The position numbers were made by a program, and so were the translations under genes. Under the pieces are notes generated by a model, which was given only the letters and a program-made list of their open reading frames with translations, did not search any database and had not been told where the DNA came from. Below are positions 33,152 through 41,592 of a DNA stretch of 64,000 nt, piece by piece; position 1 is the stretch's first letter; every line of letters begins with the position of its first letter. This DNA comes from an uncultured Hyphomicrobiales bacterium (GTDB lineage Bacteria; Pseudomonadota; Alphaproteobacteria; Rhizobiales; Beijerinckiaceae), in contig CAINED010000078.1 of NCBI GenBank assembly GCA_903847605.1, positions 1-64,000 on the forward strand. The letters are read 5' to 3'.

Positions 33152-34270
33152 ATGTCAGACTTTGTCGCAAGCGAGACCCCCGCAGCCACCTGGCTGGCCA
33201 GCGCAGAATTCCGGCGGCGCTTGCTCGTCACCTTTTTGGCGCTCGCTGCCTTTCATCTCGGGCAGTTTCTGCCACTTTACGGCGTAAACAACGATGTGTG
33301 GCGTTCGATTTCGGCGGATGCGTCCGTGGCGAGCAGCGCTGGCTTGTCGCGCCTGTCGATTTTCTCTCTGGGCATCACGCCTTTCCTCAGCGCCGTATTG
33401 ATCTGGGAAGTCTTGCGTCTGTGCATTCCGCCGCTGCGCCGTTGGGTCAATCGTTCGGACGAGGCGCGGACTGCGGTTCAACGCATCATCATCGGCGTTG
33501 CCTTGCTGTTCGCCATGTTTCAGGCGCGCGGCGTGACTGTCGCGATGACGCAGATCGACGGATTGGTGACCGCGCCCGAAACGATCTTTCAGCTAGTCGC
33601 GCGCACCGAAATGATCGGCGGCGCGCTCATCTGCATCTGGCTGGCGCGGGTGATCGACCGGCACGGGCTTGGCTCGGGCCTGTTGCTGATGCTGGCGACG
33701 ATGGCGGGCGTTCAACTCGCCAATCTCTTCTCGGAACTCGGACAGACTTCCGCCATGGGCCGGACGCCTGAGGGCTATGGCTATCTGATCGCGCTCTATC
33801 TCATTCTCAGCATCGGTGCGCTGCTGTTGATGGACCGCCGGCGGCTGATCGGGGAGAGCGAACATCGTTTCAATCCCGGCGGTCCCTGGCCGATCCTGTT
33901 GGGGACAGCCGGATTCTCGGTGATGTTTTTGGGCTTTGCGCTGGCGGTGTATGGCTTGGGCTTCCGGGTGAGCCTTCCGGACTCCCTGCCGCAAATCGGT
34001 TTGGCCGTCATCGCTGTGCTGACGATCGTGTTCGGAGTGCTTTTTGGATTGGCCCAATGGGACGAGAGCGGGCGGACGGGTTCCGCGCAACGCGCCCTGT
34101 TGCAAGGCGCCGCCGCCGGGGCGGTTCTGGCGGCGATCTGTCTGGCCGGGCAATTCCTGCTTTATGCCGGCGAGTTGCCCATGCTTCTGGAGGGCGCCAA
34201 CATCGCCATCCTCGTGGTCGCCATCCGCCGCATTTTCGAGCCGCCCGCCGCGCTTGCCAATCCGCTTTGA
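33152..34270 (+). CDS. Divergent SecY-like membrane protein, second of a tandem pair
   Basis: A 372-residue protein with a strong ribosome site (AGGAGG before ATG 33152). The same SecY landmarks appear: EFRRRLLVTFLALAAF, LPLYGV (40-45), RLSIFSLGITPFLSA (67-81), VIDRHGLGSG (167-176) matching SecY ITERGIGNG, and NPGGPWP (241-247). About ten hydrophobic segments. Later loops are shorter than in SecY and the C5 loop signature is lost. It is a paralogue of the preceding gene and certainly co-transcribed. The pair might form a heteromeric pore or a non-translocating relative. No partner such as SecE is seen. Its family relation to SecY is inferred from motif order, not from a search. Confidence 0.72.
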   Translation: MSDFVASETPAATWLASAEFRRRLLVTFLALAAFHLGQFLPLYGVNNDVWRSISADASVASSAGLSRLSIFSLGITPFLSAVLIWEVLRLCIPPLRRWVNRSDEARTAVQRIIIGVALLFAMFQARGVTVAMTQIDGLVTAPETIFQLVARTEMIGGALICIWLARVIDRHGLGSGLLLMLATMAGVQLANLFSELGQTSAMGRTPEGYGYLIALYLILSIGALLLMDRRRLIGESEHRFNPGGPWPILLGTAGFSVMFLGFALAVYGLGFRVSLPDSLPQIGLAVIAVLTIVFGVLFGLAQWDESGRTGSAQRALLQGAAAGAVLAAICLAGQFLLYAGELPMLLEGANIAILVVAIRRIFEPPAALANPL

Positions 34271-34341
34271 CGTCAAAAGCCAAGCCGTATAACGACGCTG
34301 CCTGACGCGAGGCCATGCTCGCATTTCCCGTGGAGGCAGCC

Positions 34342-35484
34342 ATGAACCGCAGCACGTCGAAAATTCTCACCACCCATGTCGGCTCGCTGCCCAACCTCGT
34401 CGAACTCGACGAGAAAGCCGCGAACTACGATGCAACCCTGCGCGCGGCTGTCGGCGATGTCGTCGCGAAGCAGCGCGATCTCGGCATCGATATCGTCAAC
34501 GAGGGCGAATACACCAAGGGCGGCGACTGGCTGTCGTTCGTGGAAAGCCGCTTTTCCGGTTTCGAGGCGCGGGATTGGCCGGAGGGCGAGAAGCCCTTGC
34601 TGGCGCGTGGAAAGGACCGGGAGGATTTTGCGGCTTTCTATCAATACGCGGCCGAGAAGGGCATTCTGTTTTTCAATCCCGGCGGGCAAATCCAGCACGC
34701 CAAGCGCAAGATCTGGGTCTGCACCGCGCCGGTGAAATATTCCGGACAGGAAGAGCTGAAGCGCGAGATCGAGATTACGAAAGCGGCGGCCGGGACAGAC
34801 AACGTGTTCCTGACGTCGACCGCGCCGGCGAGCATCGAGCCCTACAGGCGCAACGAATTCTACAAGACCGAAGAAGAAATGCTGTTCGCGCTCGCCGATG
34901 CGCTGGCGGTGGAGTATCGCGCCATCGTCGAGAGCGGGCTCATCCTGCAGATCGACGACGCCTGGCTGCCGGCGCTTTGGGATCGCATCGGCATGCAGAT
35001 GGGCATGGAGGCTTTCCGCAAATATTGCGCGGTGCGCGTCGATGCGTTGAACCATGCGCTAAAGGGGCTGCCCGAAGAGCGCGTGCGCTATCACCTGTGC
35101 TGGGGTTCATGGCACGGGCCGCACGCCTACGATCTCGAACTCAAGCACATCGTCGATCTCATGCTCGAAGTGAAGGCGCAGGCCTATCTGATCGAAGGCG
35201 CGAATGCGCGCCACGATCACGAATGGCAGCTTTGGGAAACAGTGAAACTGCCGAAGGACAAAATCCTGATCCCCGGTGTCATCGCCCACGCGACCGACAC
35301 GATCGAACATCCCGAACTCGTGGCGCAGCGCCTGCAGCGCTATACGAGCGTCGTCGGACGCGAGAACGTCATTGCCGGCGCAGACTGCGGCTTTGGCGGG
35401 CGTGCGCATCCGCAGATCGCCTGGGCGAAGCTGAAGGCGATGTGCGAGGGCGCCGAGATCGCCAGCCGCAAATTGTTTGGCTAG
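34342..35484 (+). CDS. Cobalamin-independent methionine synthase II-like (MetE C-terminal) protein
   Basis: The protein has 380 residues from ATG 34342 (GGAGG 6 bases upstream). It corresponds to the C-terminal, zinc-binding barrel of MetE. Ligands are visible as His and Cys in RYHLCWGSWH, Glu in YLIEGANARHDHEW and Cys in AGADCGFGGR. The N-terminal pterin domain of full MetE is absent. Such stand-alone proteins are thought to use other methyl donors or demethylate small molecules; the substrate is unknown here. It precedes a NitT/TauT-type transporter on the same strand with 108 bases between. Confidence 0.8.
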   Translation: MNRSTSKILTTHVGSLPNLVELDEKAANYDATLRAAVGDVVAKQRDLGIDIVNEGEYTKGGDWLSFVESRFSGFEARDWPEGEKPLLARGKDREDFAAFYQYAAEKGILFFNPGGQIQHAKRKIWVCTAPVKYSGQEELKREIEITKAAAGTDNVFLTSTAPASIEPYRRNEFYKTEEEMLFALADALAVEYRAIVESGLILQIDDAWLPALWDRIGMQMGMEAFRKYCAVRVDALNHALKGLPEERVRYHLCWGSWHGPHAYDLELKHIVDLMLEVKAQAYLIEGANARHDHEWQLWETVKLPKDKILIPGVIAHATDTIEHPELVAQRLQRYTSVVGRENVIAGADCGFGGRAHPQIAWAKLKAMCEGAEIASRKLFG

Positions 35485-35592
35485 ACTGTCCCCAGGGACA
35501 GCGCGGCGCGTCAATGACGGGCCGTGCGAGAAAGAGTGGCAAGCGGACGATCCGCTTGTCCGCCGGTTGGGACACACCCTCGGAGGGGAAAC

Positions 35593-36561
35593 ATGACTGT
35601 ATTTCGCAAGACGCTGGCGGCCTGCGCCGCGGCTATGACGCTCGTTTTCGCGCCGGTCACGCAGGCGCAGGAGAAATTGCAGATCGTGATCTTCGGCTGG
35701 CCGTCGCTTGGCGCGATCCTGCCGCCTGTTATCAAGGCGCACAAGCTTGACGCCAAGCTCGGCATGGACGTCGAATTCGTCGAGCGTACGCCCGACGCCT
35801 ATACGGCGCAGTTCAATTCCGGCGAGTTCAAGGTCGGCGGCAGCGCGGCGCTGCTGACGGTGGGACTTGCGGACATTCGCGGCGTGAAGGTGTCGTATCT
35901 CTTCAACATCTTCGATTTCTACGGCACCATCGTCACATCGACTCCCGAAGTCAGAACGCTGAAAGACCTCGAGGGCAAGACGCTTGCCGCCGCGCGGGCC
36001 ACAACGAATTTCATCATGGCGAACTGGTTCGCGGCGCAGCAGGGCCTCGACATGAAGAAAGTGTCGGTGGTGAACACGGCGCCTGCGGGTCTTGTCGGCT
36101 ATGCGCTCGCCAATCGCGCCGAAGGCATCCAGGTGTGGGAGCCGGCGCTGACGACGCTGCGCGCCAAGAACCCCAATATCCGCGTACTCGATCTCGACAT
36201 CGCCAATCAGTGGACGAAGTTCGCTGGCAGCGCCAACGTGCCTTATCTGGGCCTCGCCGCGCATATCGACTGGATTCAGAAGAACCCGGCGAGCGTGACA
36301 AAGCTGTGGCAGATGCACAAGGAAGCCGCGGACTGGCTGCAGGCCAACCCGGACGCCGCCGCGAGGGTTATCTTGCCGAAAGGCAGCGCCGAAGACATCA
36401 GCGGCCTCGTGGCGCTCATCAAGGCGAACGACAGGCTCGGCCTCAACATGAAAAGGGCCGGCGATATCCGCAAGGAAATCGAGCAGGTCTACAAGGCCGG
36501 CCGCTCCATCGACTATTTGCCGAGCGATCCGTCGGCCGCGTCGATCTACGCGGGCAAGTGA
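35593..36561 (+). CDS. NitT/TauT-family ABC transporter, substrate-binding protein
   Basis: The protein has 322 residues from ATG 35593 (GGAGGGG upstream), with a Sec signal peptide ending near TQAQE. It has the SsuA/TauA/NrtA-type layout: mature start KLQIVIFGWPSLGA, EFVERTPDAYTAQFNSGEFKVGGS, DLEGKTLAAARATTNF. It binds an unknown anionic or aromatic compound in the periplasm. It is followed after 8 bases by its permease and then the ATPase gene, a complete importer. Confidence 0.85.
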   Translation: MTVFRKTLAACAAAMTLVFAPVTQAQEKLQIVIFGWPSLGAILPPVIKAHKLDAKLGMDVEFVERTPDAYTAQFNSGEFKVGGSAALLTVGLADIRGVKVSYLFNIFDFYGTIVTSTPEVRTLKDLEGKTLAAARATTNFIMANWFAAQQGLDMKKVSVVNTAPAGLVGYALANRAEGIQVWEPALTTLRAKNPNIRVLDLDIANQWTKFAGSANVPYLGLAAHIDWIQKNPASVTKLWQMHKEAADWLQANPDAAARVILPKGSAEDISGLVALIKANDRLGLNMKRAGDIRKEIEQVYKAGRSIDYLPSDPSAASIYAGK

Positions 36562-36569
36562 CGGCGTAA

Positions 36570-37361
36570 ATGGCCGCTGGCAAGACGAAGTTTACGAACA
36601 CGGGGATCGGCAAGGCGCTTGTCGTCGCCCTGCCTTTCGTGGTGCTGGCGTCGATCTGGGAGGTCGCCTCCTGGAACGTGCCGAAATTCCTGGTGCCGCC
36701 GGTTGCCGACATCTTCTGGCGCACGCTTGAAATCATCATCGACTTCAGCCTCCTCAGGGATGTGCTGGCGACGGCCGGGCGCATCATGGCGGGCCTAGTC
36801 GGCGCATTCGTGGTTGGCGGGCTGCTCGCCGTGGCGATGCAGAAATCGGCGATCGCGGATCGCTTTCTCGGGCCGGTGCTGAATTTTTTTCAGGGCATTC
36901 CGGCGTTGAGCTGGGTCGTCTTTGCGATCATCTGGTTCAAGCACATCGAGGCGCGCATTCTCTTCATCATGGTGGTGACGGCGCTGCCCGCCTTTGCGTT
37001 TCAAATTCTCGGCGCGTTGCGCGCCATGTCGAAGGATCTCTTCGAGATGGTGCTGTCCTTCCGCCCGTCGCGAATGAAGATGTTCCGGGTGATGATCCTG
37101 CCGTCGATCCTGCCGGAAATCCTGACATCGTGGCGCGTGAACATCGGCAATGCCTCGCGTGTCGTGGTGGTGGCCGAACTCGTCGGCGCGACAGGTGGCG
37201 TCGGCTACAGATTGCTCGAACAGCAGCAGAAGTTCGACATGGCGGGCGCCATGGCCTGGACGCTGCAACTCGTGATCTTCGTTCTTGTCACGCAGCAGAT
37301 CATCAATCTCATCGAGACCTGGGCATTCAAGTACCGCGCGCAGTCGGAGCGTTCGCTGTGA
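36570..37361 (+). CDS. NitT/TauT-family ABC transporter, permease
   Basis: A 263-residue membrane protein with six hydrophobic segments. The SsuC/TauC signature is present: LNFFQGIPALSWVVFAIIWF (in part), the EAA-type loop LRAMSKDLFEMVLSF with MILPSILPEILTSWRVNIG, and VVVAELVGATGGVGYRL. It forms the homodimeric channel for the binding protein at 35593. Its TGA overlaps the GTG start of the ATPase gene by four bases. Confidence 0.88.
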   Translation: MAAGKTKFTNTGIGKALVVALPFVVLASIWEVASWNVPKFLVPPVADIFWRTLEIIIDFSLLRDVLATAGRIMAGLVGAFVVGGLLAVAMQKSAIADRFLGPVLNFFQGIPALSWVVFAIIWFKHIEARILFIMVVTALPAFAFQILGALRAMSKDLFEMVLSFRPSRMKMFRVMILPSILPEILTSWRVNIGNASRVVVVAELVGATGGVGYRLLEQQQKFDMAGAMAWTLQLVIFVLVTQQIINLIETWAFKYRAQSERSL

Positions 37362-38089
37362 GCGTGGAAATCCATTTCGACGGCGTCTCCAAGTATTTCG
37401 GCGATTTCTGCGCGGTCGAAAATCTTACCCTCGACATCACGCGCGGCGAGATGGTGGCGATCCTCGGCAAGACCGGCTGCGGCAAATCCACCATGTTCAA
37501 CATGGTCTCGGGCCTGCAGGAGCCGTCCTCTGGCTCGGTGCGCGTGCAGGGACGCGATCCCTTTCGCGAGTTCGACTGGTTTCGCGGCAAAATCGCCATC
37601 GTCTTCCAGAACGACCGGCTGTTGCCGTGGCGAACGGCGGTCCAGAATGTCGAACTTGGCCTCGAAATGCTGGATGCGCCGCCCGCGATCCGCCGCGAAA
37701 AGGCCATGGGATGGCTCGCGCAGCTCGGCCTCAAGGGGCACGAGAACGATTATCCGCACGCGCTCTCCGGCGGGATGCGCCAGCGCGTGTCCATCGCCCG
37801 CGCCTTCGCCACGGACGCGCCGATCCTGCTCTGCGACGAGCCGTTCTCGGCGCTCGACGAAATCACGGCCAACAGGCTGCGCGACGAGTTCGCTGCGCTC
37901 GTCGCGGAGAACGGCAAGACCGCCGTCTTCATCACCCATTCCATTGGCGAGGCGCTCAAGATCGGACGCCGGATCGTCGTGCTGCGCCGGCCCGCGCGGA
38001 TCGCCCTCGACGAAATGCCGCCTGCGAACATGAGCCGGGACGAGGCCGACGCCATCCGCGACCGGATACAGGCCGTGCTGTCCGAGTGA
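37358..38089 (+). CDS. NitT/TauT-family ABC transporter, ATPase
   Basis: A 243-residue ATPase; GTG 37358 overlaps the permease stop (GTGA) and gives the normal family N-terminus (VEIHFDGVSKYFGDF). Walker A GKTGCGKST, Q-loop VFQNDRLLPW (the RLLPW is typical of this family), signature LSGGMRQRVSIARAFA, Walker B ILLCDEPFSALDE and the switch His in FITHSIGEA are all intact. It completes the importer 35593-38089. A ring-cleavage dioxygenase gene follows after 102 bases, hinting that the importer takes up an aromatic compound. Confidence 0.9.
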   Translation: MSVEIHFDGVSKYFGDFCAVENLTLDITRGEMVAILGKTGCGKSTMFNMVSGLQEPSSGSVRVQGRDPFREFDWFRGKIAIVFQNDRLLPWRTAVQNVELGLEMLDAPPAIRREKAMGWLAQLGLKGHENDYPHALSGGMRQRVSIARAFATDAPILLCDEPFSALDEITANRLRDEFAALVAENGKTAVFITHSIGEALKIGRRIVVLRRPARIALDEMPPANMSRDEADAIRDRIQAVLSE

Positions 38090-38191
38090 GATTTTGCTGA
38101 TTTTGCTCACGCAACAGGCGTGCGCGCCGGCGTGTTTTCAGGTAAAAGGCCTTCATTCGCCCGCCGGAAGCGCGGGAAGCGGGAGGCATTG

Positions 38192-39421
38192 ATGGCTGAC
38201 GATGTGAAACTGGCGCAGGCCGAAAAGTTCGATGTGGGCGGCGTCGAGATGCTCAGGCCCTTCTGCATCCGTCGGCTCGGACATTTCGGCATAGATGTAC
38301 ATGACGTCGAGATTTGCCGCGATTTCTACGAGCGGTTGATGGGCATTCGCGTCGCCGATCCGCTCGATCTTGGCGGCCGCCTGCCTCCGGAGGAGAAGGA
38401 CGCACACGGCTCGACGGTCGGCTATTTCATGCGTCACGGCACGGACCACCACTCCTTCGTCATCTTCCCGCGCCGGGTGCGCCAGCGGATCATGGGCAAG
38501 CGCGCCGAGGACATGACCGTCAACCAGATCACTTGGCAGGTTTCGAGCCTGCGCGAAGTGGTCAGCGGCAACAGCTGGCTCAAGGACCGTATTCGCGTGG
38601 TGCGTACCGGCCGCGACATGCCCGGCTCGAACTGGCATTTTTATCCCGTCGACCCGGCGGGCCACACGAACGAGCTCTATTACGGCATCGAGCAGATCGG
38701 CTGGGACGGGCTATCCAAGCCCAAGCTCATGCACCGCAAGCATTACGACAAGCCGCCGGAACTGCCGCACCGCTCGGAACTGGCGGAGATCGAGGAGGGT
38801 ATCGCTGCCGGCGTCGATATCCGCACGGGCGTGCGCCCGATCGAGCGCCTGCCGGAAACCCACGATGTCGGTGGCATCCTCATGGGCCGCCCGTTCAAGG
38901 TGGTGAAAATCGGGCCGGTCCGCATCTTCGTGCCGGACATGAATGAAGCGCTGGGCTTCTATCGCGATACGCTGGGACTCACAGTGACGGAAGAGGTCAC
39001 CTACAAGGGCCACACCTGCTACTTCCTGCGCGCCAATACGGAACATCATTCGCTGGCGCTTTATCCGAAGGCGCTGCGCGCCGAACTCGGCGTCTCCGAG
39101 CATACGAGCCTTCTCTCCATCGGCATGCAGGTCGGCTCCTACGAGCAATTGGTGCGCGCGCGCGCCTTCCTGAAAGAGCAGGGGCAGAAGATCGTGACCC
39201 TGCCGCAGGAGCTGTTCCCGGGCATCGAGCACAATGCCTTCGTGATCGATCCCGATGGTCATCTCGTGCAGCTCTATTTCGCGATGGAGCAGGTGGGGTG
39301 GGACGGCAAGCCGCGTCCTGCGGCGCTGCGTCCGCGGATCGACAACGAAAATTGGCCCGAAAAGCTTGTGGCTAGCTCGACAGCCTATGCGGGAGAGGTT
39401 TATCTCGGGCCGTGGAATTGA
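38192..39421 (+). CDS. Two-domain VOC extradiol ring-cleavage dioxygenase
   Basis: The protein has 409 residues from ATG 38192 (GGGAGG upstream). It holds two vicinal-oxygen-chelate modules. Module 1 (about 28-165) carries a full set of candidate metal ligands: His31 in LGHFGIDV, His in DHHSFVIF and Glu in HTNELYYG. Module 2 (about 235-370) has EHHSLALY but VRIFVPD in place of the first His and GHLVQLYF with Gln in place of Glu. The enzyme should open a catechol or hydroquinone-type ring with O2 and Fe(II). An FAA hydrolase gene follows after 34 bases, the expected next step. Confidence 0.83.
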   Translation: MADDVKLAQAEKFDVGGVEMLRPFCIRRLGHFGIDVHDVEICRDFYERLMGIRVADPLDLGGRLPPEEKDAHGSTVGYFMRHGTDHHSFVIFPRRVRQRIMGKRAEDMTVNQITWQVSSLREVVSGNSWLKDRIRVVRTGRDMPGSNWHFYPVDPAGHTNELYYGIEQIGWDGLSKPKLMHRKHYDKPPELPHRSELAEIEEGIAAGVDIRTGVRPIERLPETHDVGGILMGRPFKVVKIGPVRIFVPDMNEALGFYRDTLGLTVTEEVTYKGHTCYFLRANTEHHSLALYPKALRAELGVSEHTSLLSIGMQVGSYEQLVRARAFLKEQGQKIVTLPQELFPGIEHNAFVIDPDGHLVQLYFAMEQVGWDGKPRPAALRPRIDNENWPEKLVASSTAYAGEVYLGPWN

Positions 39422-39455
39422 TGACATCGAACTAACAGACAGAAGGAAAGCATCC

Positions 39456-40358
39456 GTGAAGTTTCTGACGTACAAGGCTGGGAAAAATTTCAAGGTTGGC
39501 GTTCTCGATGGCGACAAGGTTCTCGACCTTGCCAAGGCCTCCGAGAAGTTCGGCAAGGCCGTTCCGGGCACGATGCGCGAGATCGTGGCGTCGGGCTCGA
39601 AGGCTGTGAACGCCGCCAAGGCGCTTTTGAAGGCGGCGCAGAAGGAGCCGAAGGGCCTCTTCACCGACGTCGCCAAGGTGAAGATCGCCGCGCCGTTGCA
39701 AGACCTGCGCAAGAACGTGTTCTGCGTCGGCCGCAACTACAAGGCGCATATCGAGGAAATGGCCCACGCGATGAACCGCGAGGTCAGCTATCCCAAGGTG
39801 CCGGAATTCTTCTCCAAGCCGCCATCAACCGTCGTCGGGCACGAGGACGATGTGAAGGCCCATGCCAAGCACACCAAGCAGCTCGACTATGAAGTCGAAC
39901 TCGGCGTCATCATCGGCAAGGGCGGCACGGACATTGCCGCGGCCAACGCGCTCGACCATGTCTTCGGCTACACGGTCATCAACGACGTGACGGCGCGCGA
40001 TGCGCAGCGCGCGCATGGCCAGTTCTTCAAGGGCAAGAGCTTCGACACCCATTGCCCCATCGGCCCTGTCATCGTGACCAAGGACGAGTTCGGCGACCCG
40101 GCGAACCATCGCCTGACGCTGAAGGTCAACGGCAAGATCCGCCAGGATTCCTCGACCTCGGACCTCTATCACAACGTGCCGAAGATCATCGAGGCGCTGT
40201 CGTGGGGCCTAACGCTCGAGCCGGGCGACATCATCGCCACGGGAACACCCTCGGGCGTTGCAGCAGGCATGAATCCGCCGGCCTTCATGAAGAAGGGCGA
40301 TACGGTTGAAGCAGAGGTCGAGGGTATCGGCGTTCTGCGCAACAAGATCGTGGATTGA
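39456..40358 (+). CDS. Fumarylacetoacetate hydrolase-family protein
   Basis: A 300-residue protein starting at GTG 39456 (AAGGA 8 bases upstream; the frame extends into the dioxygenase gene but that part is not family-like). FAH landmarks: VFCVGRNYKAHIEEM, LDYEVELGVIIGKG with the metal-binding Glu-x-Glu, VINDVTARDAQ and GDIIATGTPSGVA. It likely processes the product of the ring-cleavage enzyme encoded just upstream, in the cytosol. A long palindromic repeat follows its stop codon. Confidence 0.88.
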   Translation: MKFLTYKAGKNFKVGVLDGDKVLDLAKASEKFGKAVPGTMREIVASGSKAVNAAKALLKAAQKEPKGLFTDVAKVKIAAPLQDLRKNVFCVGRNYKAHIEEMAHAMNREVSYPKVPEFFSKPPSTVVGHEDDVKAHAKHTKQLDYEVELGVIIGKGGTDIAAANALDHVFGYTVINDVTARDAQRAHGQFFKGKSFDTHCPIGPVIVTKDEFGDPANHRLTLKVNGKIRQDSSTSDLYHNVPKIIEALSWGLTLEPGDIIATGTPSGVAAGMNPPAFMKKGDTVEAEVEGIGVLRNKIVD

Positions 40359-40367
40359 GTGGCAATA

Positions 40368-40490
40368 CCCTCCCCCTTGTGGGGAGGGTCGACGCTGCGA
40401 AGCAGCGGCGGGGTGGGGGTTGCGCCGAAATTGCAATCGATCCGTTTGTGCGACCCCCACCCCTAAATCCCCTCCCCACAAGGGGGAGGG
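40368..40490. repeat. Long palindromic element after the FAA hydrolase gene
   Basis: CCCTCCCCCTTGTGGGGAGG (40368-40387) is the exact complement of CCTCCCCACAAGGGGGAGGG (40471-40490). Inner arms GGGGTGGGGGT and ACCCCCACCCC add further pairing, so the whole 123 bases can fold as one long stem. It lies within a run of co-oriented genes and may cut or stabilise the transcript before the amidohydrolase gene. Confidence 0.85.
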
Positions 40491-40551
40491 GACTTGAATC
40501 CCGGATCGGCTCCGCCGTCCGTGATCACATCGCACTGACAGGGAGCCTGCC

Positions 40552-41568
40552 ATGACAATCGATATGCACGCGCACTGGATGCCCGAAAAGATGGTCGATG
40601 CTCTTCGTCAGCGCAGCGAAATTCCGCGCATCGAAAAGCGCGACGACGGCAAGGAGTATCTGATCTCCTCCTTCACGCCGACGTTGATGCCGGGCCGCGA
40701 GGATATCGAGACGCGCATTGCCGCCATGGATCGCAACAATGTGCGCAGCGCTGTCCTGTCGCTGACCGGCGTCTATGGCATCGAGCGGCTTCCCATCAAG
40801 GACGCTCTGCCGCTCTGCCAGGTTTATAACGATGCGGTCGCCGAAGCCTGCGCCGCGCATCCCGGCCGGCTCTATGCTTTCGCTGCTTTGCCCTGTTCGG
40901 ACATGGGCGCGATGGTCGAAGAGTTCAATCGCGTGATGAAACTGCCGGGCATAGTCGGCGGCCTGCTGCAGGGCGATGGCTTCCTGTCGCGCAAGCGCGC
41001 GGAAATGTATCGTCCGCTGTTCGAAGCTGCGAACAAGGTCAACGCGGTCTTCCTCGTGCATTACGGCAAACTGCCGAACGATCCGGAAGCGCCCAAGCCC
41101 GACACGTCCGACAACGCGCATTCGCGCGTCGGTACGCTCGACATGCAGTCGCGCATCTCCTCGAACATGCTGACGTTCTGCATGACGGATTTCCTCGAAC
41201 TGTTCCCGAACGTGACGGTGCTCTCGCACAATCTCGGCGGCAACATTCCCTTCGAGGTCGAGCGCCTCGATCACCGCTCACTGATCGATCGCCCCAACGA
41301 CGTGTTGCCCTCAAAGCGCATCCGCGATGCACGCGTCATCGTCGACTGCAATTCGCTCGGCGCGAAGTCGATCGAGATGGCCTATGACGTCTATGGTCCC
41401 GGCCGTATTGTTTACGGCTCCGATGGCACCGATTTCGGCATGGACTGGACCAACAAGGCCATCTCCGATGCCCGCATTCCCGACAGCGAAAAGGATTCGA
41501 TCCGCTTCGGCACAGCGCTGCGTGCTCTGACACGCGCCGGCGTGCAGATGTCGATGGCGGCGGAGTAA
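40552..41568 (+). CDS. Amidohydrolase-family protein, ACMSD-like decarboxylase/hydrolase
   Basis: A 338-residue TIM-barrel metalloprotein. The metal ligands are visible: His-x-His in MTIDMHAHWMP (residues 6 and 8), His in VFLVHYGKLP, His in VLSHNLGG and Asp in VYGSDGTDFGM. The pattern is that of the ACMSD / gamma-resorcylate decarboxylase branch, non-hydrolytic decarboxylases or hydratases of aromatic breakdown. It follows the dioxygenase and FAA hydrolase genes and probably belongs to the same pathway. The exact reaction cannot be told from motifs. Confidence 0.83.
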   Translation: MTIDMHAHWMPEKMVDALRQRSEIPRIEKRDDGKEYLISSFTPTLMPGREDIETRIAAMDRNNVRSAVLSLTGVYGIERLPIKDALPLCQVYNDAVAEACAAHPGRLYAFAALPCSDMGAMVEEFNRVMKLPGIVGGLLQGDGFLSRKRAEMYRPLFEAANKVNAVFLVHYGKLPNDPEAPKPDTSDNAHSRVGTLDMQSRISSNMLTFCMTDFLELFPNVTVLSHNLGGNIPFEVERLDHRSLIDRPNDVLPSKRIRDARVIVDCNSLGAKSIEMAYDVYGPGRIVYGSDGTDFGMDWTNKAISDARIPDSEKDSIRFGTALRALTRAGVQMSMAAE

Positions 41569-41592
41569 GTTTGAGGGCATGGGGGAGTTAGC

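Noticed and set aside
31954-34270. Reading the two SecY-like genes as decayed secY copies
   Set aside because: Both frames are fully open, have ribosome sites, keep SecY motifs in order and differ from each other, which fits maintained paralogues rather than pseudogenes.
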